From positions 10,311,202-10,375,201 of the forward strand of contig OX465111.1 in NCBI GenBank assembly GCA_949987565.1: a DNA stretch of 64,000 nt, written 5' to 3'. The stretch is from Luidia sarsii (Eukaryota > Echinodermata > Asteroidea > Paxillosida > Luidiidae). This document shows, piece after piece, positions 1-11,599 of the stretch. The notes under the pieces are model-generated. The model was not told the DNA's origin. It did not search any database and was given only the letters and a program-made list of their open reading frames with translations. The stretch's first letter is position 1, and the number at the start of each line of letters is the position of its first letter. The position numbers and the translations under genes are program-made.

Positions 1-27
1 CAGGATTCCTTGGACCCTACTATCGCC

Positions 28-145
28 CGACCCCTCAAATTTTTTAAAAAGGGCGATTGTAAGGGTCCAAGTTACTCAGACTAATACACATGACAATACA
101 GTCACTCGACCTTCCAAATTCCAAATATCGAAATTTCAAGTTACT
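28..145. repeat. Interspersed repeat with the TCCAAGTTACTC core
   Basis: The segment shares the cores GGTCCAAGTTACTC and CCAAATTTCAAATTTCGA-like text with 28,725-28,980, 31,900-31,975 and 33,225-33,480. The members occur in both orientations and include foldback pairs. No coding content is visible. Confidence 0.5.
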
Positions 146-339
146 CGGAGTAGGACTAGTGTAGACTTTAGTTATGTTATGGCGTAACATAAAAATTGAT
201 TCCATGCAACTCATCTTAGCTGCGCAGCATCCGATTTTTATTCTCTTTTTATTATAAGGCAATAACTTATAAGATTAGGCGGTAAGATTATGCCATTGCA
301 AGTGGAATTACGTCACGTGTACGCCATAAGTTATAAACT

Positions 340-462
340 ACTAGTACTACTACAAGTACTAGCAAGTAGCATGCTAGTAAGTACAGTAGTACTAGTACTA
401 GTAGTGCTACTACTTAGTACTACTAGTACTAGTACTACTGTACTAGCATGCTAGTACTATAG

Positions 463-494
<32 letters not shown>

Positions 495-560
495 GCATGC
501 TTATTGCTAGTACTATAGTACTTTAGTAGTAGTAGTAGTACTCAGTAGTAATAGAACTTA
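340..560. repeat. TAC/TAG trinucleotide-rich microsatellite
   Basis: Degenerate runs of TACTAGTAC, TAC and TAG fill this stretch. A shorter run of the same composition lies at 8,463-8,525, so the inverted-repeat complex between them is bracketed by similar simple sequence. Confidence 0.8.
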
Positions 561-567
561 CTACTTT

Positions 568-905
568 ATACTTATCGCAGTGGCTATTGTTACGGCAGCC
601 GTAACGCAACTTCCATTTTCTATAGTTACGGCACTGCAACTGCGCAAGCGCAAGGACATGTCAGATTTTGTTGAATGGGGTATATAAATCCCACATGCAC
701 AGGCAGCGCTGCCTCAAGCTCAGTACTGTACAGCCTACAGGCATAAGAAACATGGCAAATTCTATGGCTGTAAGCACACAATTTGCTTGTCTTGAAGTTG
801 AAGCAATATTTATGTCATTATTGGAATGGGAAAAAGTGTATTTTACAATCGTGTATAAGCTCTCGCACGGTGAGATCGGCAAAAAAACGGGTCCCTAACA
901 AAGTC
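568..905 (+). repeat. Partial copy of the CAGTGGC-ended element
   Basis: It starts with CAGTGGCTATTGTTACGG, as does the element at 6,166-6,871, and is closely matched in inverted orientation by 6,550-6,871. It is one arm of a larger nested inverted repeat. No credible gene is present. Confidence 0.6.
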
Positions 906-914
906 GTCAGCGAT

Positions 915-1937
915 GTATCGTGGGAACCCCCGTTTTCGACGGTACACGTTGTCGACGCTTAGCCTTCTAACTCACATCGCACGATGAAAACAACTACCTA
1001 TAACGATTTCAGACTTCGTATCTTACAGTTGGTTTCCTGCTCTTGTCCATCACCGAAAATGTGGAAAGTTAAGGCTTTTCCAGTAGGCCAATCTCATGTG
1101 ATTCAAAAAGTTGCTCTTTTGGGGTCTATTTTCCAAGGTACAAAATTGGCAGTTGCTTCGAAGCTCCAGTTTTCTTAATTGTTGGTCCTAAAAAAAATCT
1201 GAGTGTACCATAACAAACCCCAACATCCGTAGAAAATAAATATATCACGCAACTTGAGGCAGTCCGTTCTGGGTAAAGATTATGGAGGCTCCTATAGGGC
1301 GTCTCGCTTATATAATTTGTTTTATATATATTTTTTTCATTTTTTAAAGACAAAAAGTAACATGGCCCAATAGGCTTTTATAAAAAATTAAAAAAAATTA
1401 AAAGGGCTGCTCGAGAAAGCACCAAGAAGAAGGAAATGTGTCTCTGGAGTGACATTGGGAAAGGTCATAACTGAAGAAGCAGTGAGAAAGAGGATTTGGG
1501 ATTTTTTTTAAACGTCACAAAAGAAGACATCAACCAGACCAATAAGTTTTAAGCATAAATTATGAATGATTTGAGGAAAGTGTTATAAGCAGTGTCGGGA
1601 AAAAAACCCAAAGATGAACACAAAAAAACATACAGGGAAGAATTTTACAGTGCCACACAGCATTTTGAGTTATTTTAAGAATTTATTTTGCGTTTGGCTG
1701 CACTGGGACACCTTACTAAACACCACCGACGAAAATAGGTGACGATGCTTACTGCGCGGTGCGCCGCGGACGTCAACAAAACCGGGTAATCTTACGGAAG
1801 TGACAGGCTTGATCAACCTTCTCTATGATTATTCTAATAGTCTGTGGTGTGGAGAAGGTGACTGAGACCTCTTTTAGTGTGATACTTTCGTCCACATTGT
1901 TCAGTTTGAAGAAAAGTCCTTATATCGTTGAAAACCG
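915..1937 (+). repeat. Left arm (A) of an inverted repeat of about 1 kb
   Basis: The sequence is the near reverse complement of 7,436-8,464. Shared landmarks include GCGTCTCGCTTATATA, the GTGTACCATAACAAACCCC stretch and the CTTGATCAACCTTCTC block. Short open frames inside do not resemble proteins. The pair probably represents long terminal inverted repeats of a foldback-type element or a secondary inverted duplication. Confidence 0.75.
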
Positions 1938-2789
1938 GTTACTGGAGGATGGGTCATTCCACCAGGTTGGGTCGCGCGTGAAAACTCTGTCCGTCATTAT
2001 TTCAAGGTGAAAAAACCAACGTTATACACTATTTCTTCAAAGTGAATTAACTTAAAACATGAAGTAACATCAAACTTATCATATTCCATCCACTTATTTC
2101 ACACGTGGATGCGTCCGCGTATTTTTGTGATGCAAAATGCTATTGTGTCCACAGCACTTTTGGAGGTGAAAATTGTGACATTTTAAGCTGACATTTCTGA
2201 CAAGGAACATCGGACTGAAAACATTGCAGAAAACTACCACGGGGTTGTTTATTTATTCGAGGGACTTCATCTTCCCCCAAACAACGCGTACATTTCCAAG
2301 CCAAAGCCTTATTTTGTGATGTACAACGAAGTTAGACTGACCCATTCGACGTAACAGGGGGTGTCCACAAAAATATGTGCAAGATACGTCGAAAAAGGAG
2401 GCTGTAGTTTTCAGCTTTAAATGCGAAACACGCTAGTATTACTTCTATTATATCTAGTTATTCATTGTTTGACAATATAACCATATAAAACAGGAAAATA
2501 CTCCATGCCCACAAAATGTGCCTCGAAAATGAGTGACGCGACGACAGTGGTTGTCCAACGCAATGGTTGTAACGTCGGTGCATTCGGGACGACATTGCGA
2601 ACGTTCCACCCCTATATTATAATGGAACAGCCTACAGAAATATTTGGGGGGGGGTGCCTCACAGACCACGTGCGACACTGAAGTGGTTTTCCGTTCGTGA
2701 TTTTTTTTCTGGGGCGATGTAAAGGTGGAAGTGTCCACACGTAACGTCGTTGAATAGGTGTGGCTCCCTGAATTCACAGTATTTGTCAG

Positions 2790-2908
2790 GATGTTTAGCT
2801 CTTGGAACCAGACTATCAGCTAATACTAATAGACTGGTTCAACCAGCCTGCAATGCTGACGAAATACAAACGTTGACAAGGAAGATTCCTCAGAGTGATC
2901 GTGAAAAG
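2790..2908 (+). CDS. Exon-like segment, unrecognised protein
   Basis: A 119 nt open segment follows an acceptor (TTTGTCAG) and precedes a strong donor (GAAAAG|GTAAGA). Read in phase it encodes 39 codons that include ALGTRLSANTNRL and TLTRKIPQSDREK, a composition unlike random noncoding DNA. Splicing to 3,942 is in phase and ends after 17 more residues. I do not recognise the family. It lies inside the 3.6 kb inverted-repeat element, so it could be part of that element's own gene, a captured host exon, or the 3' end of a gene the element sits in. Confidence 0.35.
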
Positions 2909-3687
2909 GTAAGATATTAATCTAATTACACTAATTTTATTTCGAGTTTCGCGGTCAACCGAAGTACGCACACCTCATGAGAAATGTACATGTATTTTCT
3001 AGAATTGTAGAAAAATTTAGAAGGATGTTTCATTTCTTTCTTGAGATATCGGAAGTTCAAAATTGCCAAATCGCTCCATGCTGCCGCGGCATATCGAGCT
3101 AAAATGGCGGAGAAAAAGTCTAACTCGTGTTTTTCGGCTTCCTAGCGCACCCTGTAAACATCGTCAAAATTTGTCGATTTTACCCTTAAATTGAAGCTTG
3201 TATTCTCTTCTTTCTATTCATACCACTTTCAACATTAATGACGAAGGGATAAATATTAGATTACGCGGAAACAACATTCGGAGACGAACGATGGAAGTAG
3301 CGTTTTCCCTTCGCGACGTTAACCAGGTTGGCAAGTCTAGGTTTGGTTTCCGCCTCGTAAAGCCATAGCGACACTACAGGACCAGTAGGGCCGAAACCAG
3401 CCTACGCGCTGCAATGTGACATGACACAACACGTCTTTGCACACTCTATACTGCACAGTGCACGTGCACAGCGGCCAAATGGCTGCATATATGAGTACGC
3501 TGCGCTACTCAAGCCTGATCGGAACTTTTAAGTTCCAGGGAGTATAATAGCGAGACGGTCACTCTACAAAAAAGTGCAATTTATTTTACTACCGAAACAA
3601 AACATGAATTGTGATAATAATGGGTTTCTTTCTTTGTCGTTGGAATTGAGTGGGTTTTTTCTTTCGTTTTTCATAGAAAAAAAAAAC

Positions 3688-3723
3688 GCTCTCCTTAATT
3701 CAACAAAGTGAATTAAGGAGAGC
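3688..3723. repeat. Perfect short hairpin
   Basis: GCTCTCCTTAATTC is followed after 8 bases by its exact reverse complement. It lies in the presumed intron between the exon-like segments. It may be the remnant of a small foldback insertion. Confidence 0.6.
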
Positions 3724-3941
3724 AATTTTTTAGCTCTCCTCGTATTTATTAAAATGAAGGCCTGGATTCATTTTCTTGAATTCTGCAGTGGTTTGCTTTT
3801 ACATGTTTTCCAAACTCTTGCTTTCAATTTTAAAAAGATGTAAAACTGGTTGCTATTATTAGATATTCCACTTTCCTTTCAACAGGGTATCTTATGTATT
3901 TTTCTGTGGTTTTTTTTTCTCATTTTTTATTATTGTATTAG

Positions 3942-3995
3942 GCCCTGAAGGAAATTGAGGATGACGCCAAGATCCAAGAACCTCACTTAGGATAA
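3942..3995 (+). CDS. Terminal exon-like segment paired with 2,790-2,908
   Basis: After a polypyrimidine tract and TTGTATTAG, an in-phase segment encodes ALKEIEDDAKIQEPHLG followed by TAA at 3,993-3,995. The join to the exon ending at 2,908 keeps the frame. A canonical AATAAA occurs near 5,137, so a long 3' UTR is possible. Function unknown. Confidence 0.35.
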   Translation, partial: ALKEIEDDAKIQEPHLG

Positions 3996-5554
3996 GACTG
4001 CATCAAGGCAGCAAGTCCAAATGTGACAAAGCCTAAAAGTAAAAGTCAAACTGTTCAGCAAAACCAAACATTAGCCAATTCCAGTGTTGTAGTCGAGACC
4101 TTGCAAAAGGTCGAAACCGAGATGAGACTGTAATGAAAGGATGACACAGTAAAAGTGAAGAAAATTAATTAATTTGTACAAAACAGTACGATGTGAGTGA
4201 TTTTACAGTTTTATTGTTTAACATTTGTCATAAGTCAACTCCAAGGTTAGATCGAAGGGAAAAAAAACAAAACAGTCTCATTCTTGTTAGGAATGTTAGG
4301 ATACATAACAGACTTCCTAAGACCAAAACGGCAAAACAGGTGACTCATGTAAAGTAATTCCCCTTGATGGAAAATTCTTCAACAAAGTCATTGATTGGTA
4401 TTCCCTTACGTCCCACATGCATACGTAAGATTGCATGTGCTCTCATTATTTTGTGATTTTACGTGTGTATTGCATTCTACACAGTACCAGGAGTCCAGGA
4501 CCCATGGTATTGGTTCAGGGAAGTTTGTGGAACCATACATGTAGAATGAGGCCCCGCATGATATGACTATTGGTTTTGCGTGATGTTTCCAACCTTCCAC
4601 CCTCTGATGCATGGAGTTTACAGTGTCATTAACTACTCATCCGCCCTGGGCAAAATGCCCTATGTGTAGTTCCCATAAAGGGTTTTTTGTTTTCAACAGA
4701 CCGGGAGCTTAGAAAAAAAAGATAACAAATTAATTTCACATGTTCACATGTAAATAATGGCGGTCTTGAAGCAAGACAATATCCGAGACCGGAAGGGTCC
4801 AAGACCGAGACCACAGGGTAACGAGACCGAGACCAGGGAAAAATGGTCTCGAAACCTACAGCACTGGCCGATGTAAAAGCCAAAAGCAAGCCAAAAGCCA
4901 AATCTAAAGCCAAAAATTCCAACCATCAAAGGAATTTTTTTTTTTTGTGCTGATGTAACATGACACGGTGTCCACGTTACGTCTGCACAGGAGTTAATGA
5001 GTAAACCATATTTCAATATTGAGTAATTCCAGTTTTAATATTTTCCCAAACTATGATTTTCTGAAGTATATCTGTGCATTTAAAACCAAAGGAATGTTTG
5101 TTTCTTTGCTAACTTGAGTTCTATGTGACTTTGTGGAAATAAACATCATGCATGTGAAAATATTGAGAAGAAATGAACTGACATGGTCTTAGTTTTTTCT
5201 TTCCTCGGTCGATGATTGTATTCGTAGGTCAATCTAAAGTTTGTTTTGATTTTTACTTCTTAAATACAATTATTTTATGATTAGTTGTTAAGGAAATTCT
5301 ATGCCTATGTATTATTTGCATTAAAATGATTTATTGGCTTTGGTGTCCACGTTACGTCTGCACTGTTGGTGGAGCACTGCAGATTCTAGAAGAATTTATT
5401 TTTATTTTGTATATCAACGCACCAAAAACATATGAGATTATGAAACTATGACATGTCACACACATAACAAGTGCAAAAGAATTGCTTTTCAACTAATTTG
5501 AATTTTTCACTTCCATGTCACACATTGTGACCCAACCTGGTGGAATGACCCGGA

Positions 5555-5790
5555 TACATGTACATGTACTACGATGACGACTTCGCGTGCGTGCATGTGG
5601 CGGCAGAAAATCAAGAAAGTCATTCGATTTTAGGGAGGTTTAAAAGACCATTAGGTCTATAAATCAATGTTGCAATTGTCTTTAATCAAACAGTGGCAAC
5701 ACATAATGACGAATGTACCATGCAAATGCAACAAATCAAGATCAAGCACGATGGCAAGACGGCAGCATATGGTGTATCCTCCAGTGACCG
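5555..5790. repeat. Inverted-repeat segment paired with 6,300-6,545
   Basis: The stretch with ATGCAAATGCAACAAATCAA and GATCAAGCACGATGGCA is the reverse complement of 6,300-6,545. It is nested between the larger arms B and C. Confidence 0.65.
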
Positions 5791-5794
5791 GTTT

Positions 5795-6133
5795 TCGACG
5801 ATAAAAGAGGTCTCAGTCACTTTCTCCACACCACAGACTATTAGAATAATCATAGAGAAGGTTGATCAAGCCTGTCACTTCCGTAAGATTACCCGGTTTT
5901 GTTGACGTCCGCGGCGCACCGCGCAGTAAGGATCGTCACCTATTTTCGTCAGTGGTGTTTAGTAAGGTGTCCCAGTGCAGCCAAACGCAAAATAAATTCT
6001 TAAAATAACTCAAAATGCTGTGTGGCACTGTAAAATTCTTCCCTGTATGTTTTTTTGTGTTCATCTTTGTTTGTTTTTTTCGACACTGCTTATAACACTT
6101 TCCTCAAATCATTCATAATTTATGCTTAAAACG
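5795..6133 (-). repeat. Inverted-repeat arm B
   Basis: This is a reverse-orientation copy of the block present at about 1,550-1,940, directly repeated at 7,480-7,830 and inverted at 6,900-7,230. The shared text includes GTTGACGTCCGCGGCGCACC. The junction at 6,133/6,134 switches abruptly to forward orientation, which makes a palindrome. Confidence 0.65.
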
Positions 6134-6165
6134 TATTGGAGAGGATTGTGGAGTTTTTTTAAACG

Positions 6166-6871
6166 CAGTGGCTATTGTTACGGCAGCCGTAACGCAACTT
6201 CCATTTTCTATAGTTACGGCACTGCAACTGCGCAAGCACGAGGACATGCCAGATCGAACGTGTACACTGACTGTACTTTGGAAGCACGATGTTCGATGTT
6301 AGCTGGCGACGCTGCCGTCTGGCTATCGTGCTTGATCTTGATTTGTTGCATTTGCATGATACATTCATCATTATTTACTGCCACTGTTTGATTAAAGAAA
6401 ATTACAACGTTGATTTATAGGTACAATAGTTTTATAATTTGTACAGTGGTCTTTTTAAACCTCCCTAAAATCGAATGACTTCTCGTATTTTCTGCCGCCA
6501 CATGCACACACGCGAAGTCGACATCGTGGTACATGTACATACAGTGCATCGCTGATGACTTCGTTAGGGACCCGTTTTTTTGCCGATCTCACCGTGCGAG
6601 AGCTTCTTATATAAATGATTGACTAAAAGAAACCTTTTTCCATTCCGATAATGACAGGGATATTGCTTCAAGATAAGCAAATTATGTGCCTACAGCCACA
6701 GAATTTGCCATGTTTCTTGTGCCTGTACTGAGCTTGAGGCGGCGCTGCCTATGCATGTGGGGTTTATAACCCATGCAACAAAATCTGACCTGTCCTCGCG
6801 CTTGCGCAATTGCAGTGCCGTAACTATAGAAAATGGAAGTTGCGTTACTGCTGCCGTAACAATAGCCACTG
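6166..6871. mobile_element. 706 bp nonautonomous element with CAGTGGC/GCCACTG ends
   Basis: The ends CAGTGGCTATTGTTACGGC and its reverse complement are inverted over roughly 60 bp. The flanks repeat a T-run plus TAAACG (6,154-6,165 and 6,873-6,884), consistent with a target duplication, and the uninterrupted sequence is visible at about 1,500-1,525. A CAGTG terminus is common in hAT-like elements, but the duplication length is not a clean 8 bp, so the class is left open. Confidence 0.55.
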
Positions 6872-6884
6872 CGTTTTTTAAACG

Positions 6885-7310
6885 TCACAAAAGAAGACAT
6901 CAACCAGACCAATACATTTCAAGCATAAATTATGACTGATTTGAGGAAAGTGTTAGAAGCAGTGTCGAAAAAACCAAACAAAGATGAACACACAAAAAAC
7001 ATACAGGGAAGAATTTTACAGTGCCACACAGCATTTTGAGTTATTTTAAGAATTTGGCTGCGTTTGGCTGCACTGGGACACCTTACTAAACACCACCGAT
7101 GAAAATAGGTCACGGTGCTTACTGCGCGGTGCGCCGCGGACGTCAACAAAACCGGGTAATCTTACGAACGTGACAGGCTTGATCAACCTTCTCTATGATT
7201 ATTAGTCTGTGGTGTGGAGAAAGTGACTGAGACTAGTGAGAGCTCTTTTGTTTTACTTTAGTGTGATACTTTCGTCCACATGAAGAAAGCTTGAAGAAAA
7301 GTCCTTATAT
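6885..7310 (+). repeat. Inverted-repeat arm C
   Basis: Forward-orientation copy of the 1,515-1,920 block, beginning TTTTAAACGTCACAAAAGAA. It is the palindromic partner of arm B and of 7,436-7,860. Confidence 0.65.
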
Positions 7311-7435
7311 CTTCGAAAACACTAATACTGGTTAGTCCCATTACTGGGCCGCTAGTAGCTCCCTTAAAATCTCAAAACTCGTTTAAGGGAGCTACTAGTA
7401 CTAGCGGCCCAGTAAGTGGGACTAAATACTACTAC

Positions 7436-8464
7436 TTTTCGACGATATAAGGACTTTTCTTCAAACTGAACAATGTGGACGAAAGTATCACACTAAAAGA
7501 GGTCTCAGTCACTTTCTCCACACCACAGACTATTAGAATAATCATAGAGAAGGTTGATCAAGCCTGTCACTTCCGTAAGATTACCCGGTTTTGTTGACGT
7601 CCGCGGCGCACCGCGCAGTAAGCATCGTCACCTATTTTCGTCAGTGGTGTTTAGTAAGGTGTCCCAGTGCAGCCAAACGCAAAATAAATTCTTAAAATAA
7701 CTCAAAATGCTGTGTGGCACTGTAAAATTCTTCCCTGTATGTTTTTTTGTGTTCATCTTTGGTTTTTTTTTTCGACACTGCTTATAACACTTTCCTCAAA
7801 TCATTCATAATTTATGCTTAAAACGTATTGGTCTTGTTGATGTCTTCTTTTGTGACGTTTAAAAAAACTCCACAATCTCTTTCTCACTGCTTCTTCAGTT
7901 ATGACCTTTTCCAATGTCACTCCAGAGACACATTTCCTCCTTCTTGGTACTTTCTCTAGCAGTAGCTGCCCTTTTATTTTTTTCATTTTTTATAAAAGCC
8001 TATTGGCCCATGTTACGTTTTGTCTATAAAATAATAATAAAAAAATATATAAAAAAATATATAAGCGAGACGCCCTATAGGAGCCTCCATAGTTTTTACC
8101 CAGAACGGACTGCCTTAAGTTGCGTGATATATTTTTTTTCTACGGATGTTGGGGTTTGTTATGGTACACTCAGATTTTTTTTAGGACCAACAATAAAGAA
8201 AACTGAAGCTTCGAAGCAACTTCCAATTTTGTACCTAGGAAAATAGACCCCAAAAGAGCAACTTTTTGAATCACACGAGTTTGGCCTACTGGAAAAGCCT
8301 TAACTTTCCACATTTTCGGTGACAGACAAGAGCAGGAAACCAACTGTAACTGTAAGTGTAAGATACGAAGTCTGAGATCGTTATACGGAGTTGTTTTCAT
8401 CGTGCGATGTGAGTTAGAAGGTTAAGCGCCGAAAACGTGTAGCGTCGAAAACGGAGGTTCCCAC
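7436..8464 (-). repeat. Right arm (D) of an inverted repeat of about 1 kb
   Basis: Near reverse complement of 915-1,937, with small indels. The last bases, GGAGGTTCCCACGATAC, run into TAC/TAG simple sequence. A short palindrome around 7,350-7,420 (CTACTAGTACTAGCGGCCCA) separates arms C and D. Confidence 0.75.
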
Positions 8465-8525
8465 GATACTACTGCACTAGTAGTAGTACTACTAGTACTA
8501 GTACTTAGTAGTAGTAGTAACTAAT
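8463..8525. repeat. TAC/TAG microsatellite
   Basis: Runs of TAGTAGTACTACTAGTACTA mirror the simple sequence at 340-560. The 350 bases that follow (8,525-8,880) show no gene or repeat that I can support. Confidence 0.7.
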
Positions 8526-8899
8526 GAGTAATGGCATGCCAATGCCAATCACTGGCAATGGCTTTAGTTAACTTAAAGTTTAACTTTAATAAGTTTTACA
8601 GAGGAAAGTACCAATGAATGATTCCGATTTATTAGAGTGCACATTTGATAATCAAATCTGCATTCGAACTCTCCCCAAAACACAAAATGTAGTAACTAAA
8701 CTTAGCACAACTTACAAAAGTAGTACAAGAAGTAGCCTCAACGTCCACCTGTACTCTACTCACCTAAATCTTAAATCTACACTTAAAAAATCTCTATCGC
8801 ATTTTGTATGTAGCGCCCTCTTCTTCCTATTCCCCGTTATATCAATTAACTATAGAGGGCGCTGTTAACGATTATGGACATGATGTTCGTCCCACAGAC

Positions 8900-9714
8900 A
8901 TAAATCGTCCTTAGTTCGCAGGCGAAGATGACCATGACTTCAGGTCACTGGGCGGGGGGTGAGTGCGAAGATGACTGAACAAGCCAATCTTCGCCCGGAA
9001 ATATTATCTGTTACACTGGGGACAGGGGATGTGGGGTGCTGAACCGACTGGGATGTGGAGCTCTCACAATCTTTTCTTTCCTAGCGTCTTCGTTCTTTTT
9101 CCTTGATGCGCCTCTCTTCGAAGTTGGACACTCCGGATCTTACGAGGGACCGGCAGATAGGGCGGTTTTCCGCAGACTCCTCCCAGATGGAATAGGGAAT
9201 GTCACACTGCTTGAGGGACGGCTTCGGTTAGTCTTTGTAGCGTTTCTTTGTTCTTCTAAGTGATCGCTTGTCTATAATAGCTCGCTTTAAAGCAGGATCT
9301 TTGGGAGACAAATGTCGCCAGTGCGGTGGATGTCGGTTGCCAGCGACCTGAGCTGACTGGCGCGCAGTAGGATGGCGTAGATGCTCTCCATCTCGGCTCG
9401 CTGGAGCACCGAGACATCGCATGTGGAAAGCATGGTGTGATGCGGCAGGGTCTTCCCAGCGGTGGAGAGCAGGGACATGCAGCGGTGGTTGTCAATGCAC
9501 TTGGCCGATGGAAGAATCTCGGAATTCCTGTGACAGCTTTTCTTGAAACCACATGAAGAGGAATACATCATGTAGACCCAGTACTGGTGGTTGCGGTTGG
9601 TAGGACCCACGACGTCTAAGGAGACAGCATAGATGGCATGGCGGAGGTGTGCCCACTCTGCCTCTACACCAGCGTGTGGGTCTGTGTTAGGTGGATGTAG
9701 GCCTACGTGAATGG
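8900..9714 (-). mobile_element. RTE/BovB-like LINE, internally deleted 3' half (pseudogene)
   Basis: Reading the minus strand from 9,714 downward, the order of pieces follows an RTE/BovB-like ORF. First comes the post-endonuclease linker (EAEWAHLRHAIY, RNHQYWV). Then a reverse-transcriptase scrap resembling DNYRGISLLSIAGK appears as CIDNHRCMSLLSTAGK. A jump leads to the C-terminal block (VLQRAEMESIYAILLRAS, CLPKILL, TKKRYKD) and the final zinc-finger tail (AKIGLFSHLRTH). Stops and frameshifts break it, and most of the RT core is missing. The assignment rests on the characteristic C-terminal pattern of this LINE clade. The upstream endonuclease part is at 10,256-10,830. Confidence 0.75.
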
Positions 9715-10255
9715 AAGAATAATCAATTTATAAAGCGCAAATTTTATATAAATAATATTCAATTGGGCTTCACAAAACAAATTAAATAAGAATGGTAACA
9801 CTTAAAATACAATAAATAGAAATCTCCCAAAACAAATTAACTATACATTCATAAAAAGGGCAAGGGTCGATCAAACTTACATTACAAAACATTCCTTACA
9901 GGTTAAATGCAGTCTTTAAAAAATGGCTTCTAAGCTGTGTCTTGAAACATTTCTGACATGAGCAGGCAGCTTATTCCACAAAGTAGGGGCAGCACATATA
10001 TTAAACAGTATGATCACCTAAGCAGGTACTGCTGCGGATGTTTGGATGTTTAAGGAGAATGCCGTTGCTCTGGTTGAAACTATGAAGACAATAGTGAGAC
10101 AAAGGTCGCACACTAATAAGCTGAGTCAGATATTCAGGAGAGTCATTATGCAATGTTTGACAAACGAACAAAACCTGCATAACAGTGAACATTGAGGGGA
10201 TGGCCTTTACATTGTCAAACAATTCACTCGTGAGTGCATGCATTTAGCTTGCACT
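9715..10255 (-). mobile_element. L2/CR1-like LINE 3' end inserted into the RTE-like LINE
   Basis: The minus-strand translation contains LHNDSPEYLTQLISVRPLSH and further on CFKTQLRSHFLKTAFN, the C-terminal tail of L2/CR1-clade reverse transcriptases (compare APSYL...TRS...LWNSLP...FKSAIKTHLF at 48 kb). The 3' tail carries GCGCTTTATAAATTG, similar to other L2-type ends. In-frame stops show it is dead. Its position between the endonuclease and linker parts of the RTE-like copy suggests a nested, younger insertion. Confidence 0.65.
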
Positions 10256-10830
10256 CTAGCTCCTCTAGCAGTTTATGCTTGACAAGGTTGCTCTTTAGCT
10301 TTGAGACGTTTAGTCGCTTGGGCACTTGGTGGTATAATACAGAGGTTCATCTTGGAGACCACCAGAAAGTGGTCTGTCCAGCATTCTGCGTGGCACATGG
10401 TCTTTGTGACTCTCACGTCCTGTCTGTCCCTTTGCCTGACAATGACGTTGACAATAGGTGCCAGGATTTGGAGCGTGGATGCATCCACGACATCGTGTTA
10501 CGGTTGGGAAGACGGAAAAATGTGTTATAATGACGTGTTTCCCAACGACGACGTGTTTCCCTAGCACTCAGACCCTCCCACAACCTGTGGTCTTGGTCGA
10601 CACGGGCGTTGAAGTCACTGAGAATGGGGAGTTTATTTTGCTCTGGGCACAGCCGATATGGCGTCCATAAAATCCACGTAGAAACTGTCTTTCACCTCGT
10701 CGGGGTTGGTCATGGTGGGGGTAGGCGCAACCGGCGATGGATGATCCCCTTGGGGGAGGGAGTCGCCAGCTATTACCAATGATTAGAGTACCCACATACA
10801 CGCTGCTCTCCATGGGTGGAGAGCACTGTA
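10256..10830 (-). mobile_element. RTE/BovB-like LINE endonuclease fragment (pseudogene)
   Basis: The minus strand encodes pieces of an apurinic-type endonuclease: TNPDEVKDSFYVDFMDAI, then SDFNARVDQDHRLWEG (matching the LGDFNARVG motif), then MSWMHPRS, then RQRDRQDVRVTKTMCHAECW followed by TDHFLV. This order and wording are typical of RTE/BovB elements. Several frameshifts and a stop separate the pieces. The continuation is at 8,900-9,714. Confidence 0.75.
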
Positions 10831-11039
10831 CGCTAAATTCTCTAAATGATATGAAGGATGTGACCCAAAAACGAAGAGCAAATCAGTTTGAAGGAAGTAA
10901 AATTTCAGGGAGATTTTTGTGGACGGGGTGATTCTCTCGGGTAGAGTAAGAAAAACTAGGATTCTAAAATGTTTTAGGGAACATTTTCCAATACCGTCAC
11001 CGAAATAAGTTGCGAGACTCCAGTAAACGAAAACGCTCA

Positions 11040-11155
11040 AACATAAAGGAGCCCCTTATAATCCGATTTGCCCATTAAAGCGTTAGACGTCAGGAAATCT
11101 CACGCAATGCAAAGTGGCCTCGTGTAAGAACGCTCGGCTACCAACCCTGAAGTCC
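11040..11155 (+). repeat. Diverged 5' part of the 1.58 kb unit's SINE
   Basis: GCCCATTAAAGCGTTAGACG and GTGGCCTCGTGTAAGAACGC match the tandem-array units. The B-box half is displaced to 11,625-11,680 by about 480 bases of unrelated sequence (11,155-11,620) in which I see nothing. Confidence 0.55.
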
Positions 11156-11599
11156 GTTGTAGCGGTCTGATCCGGGCCACATGCTCAGATGAGACCGTTA
11201 CCATTATGGATAAAAACGTCATGCGCAGTGCGTATGGTAGTTGTCCATTTTGAAGGCCGTGCTGAGTCGATTCGGCCATAATTGGCAATACAGCGCTTTC
11301 CGGCACGTTCGTTGACCCGTAGTTCTAACAACGCTCAGTTCGGAGCCTAGTAACTAGGCCTAGAACTTGCAGTTTTACATTGTGGAAGAAATGCTACAGT
11401 TGTTCCCCCGTAATAAGGGCGTATCGATTGTCTTTATACAATCAAAAGTAAAAATATAGTTAGTAAAACTGTGTTCGTTCGCGGATAATCATTTATAACC
11501 GTCAAATGAAGGGCGCCCCCATGTGCTTCGTTCACTGACTCATCTGAGCACGCTGAGCAGCTGAGAACGTTGCTGTAACGTGCTGAGGTGAGCCAGTGA

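Larger units (their letters stand above)
1951..5551. mobile_element. 3.6 kb DNA element with perfect 23 bp terminal inverted repeats
   Basis: The left end, GGGTCATTCCACCAGG and on to 1,973, is the exact reverse complement of 5,529-5,551. The tetranucleotide GGAT flanks both ends (1,947-1,950 and 5,552-5,555) and may be a target-site duplication. The homologous copy near 5,780-5,795 reads as one uninterrupted GGAGGATACA, as expected for an unoccupied site, although similarity fades after a few bases. Subterminal GTGTCCACGTTACGTCTGCA motifs occur at about 4,968 and 5,342. No recognisable transposase is seen; two exon-like ORF pieces lie inside. Superfamily unknown. Confidence 0.65.
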
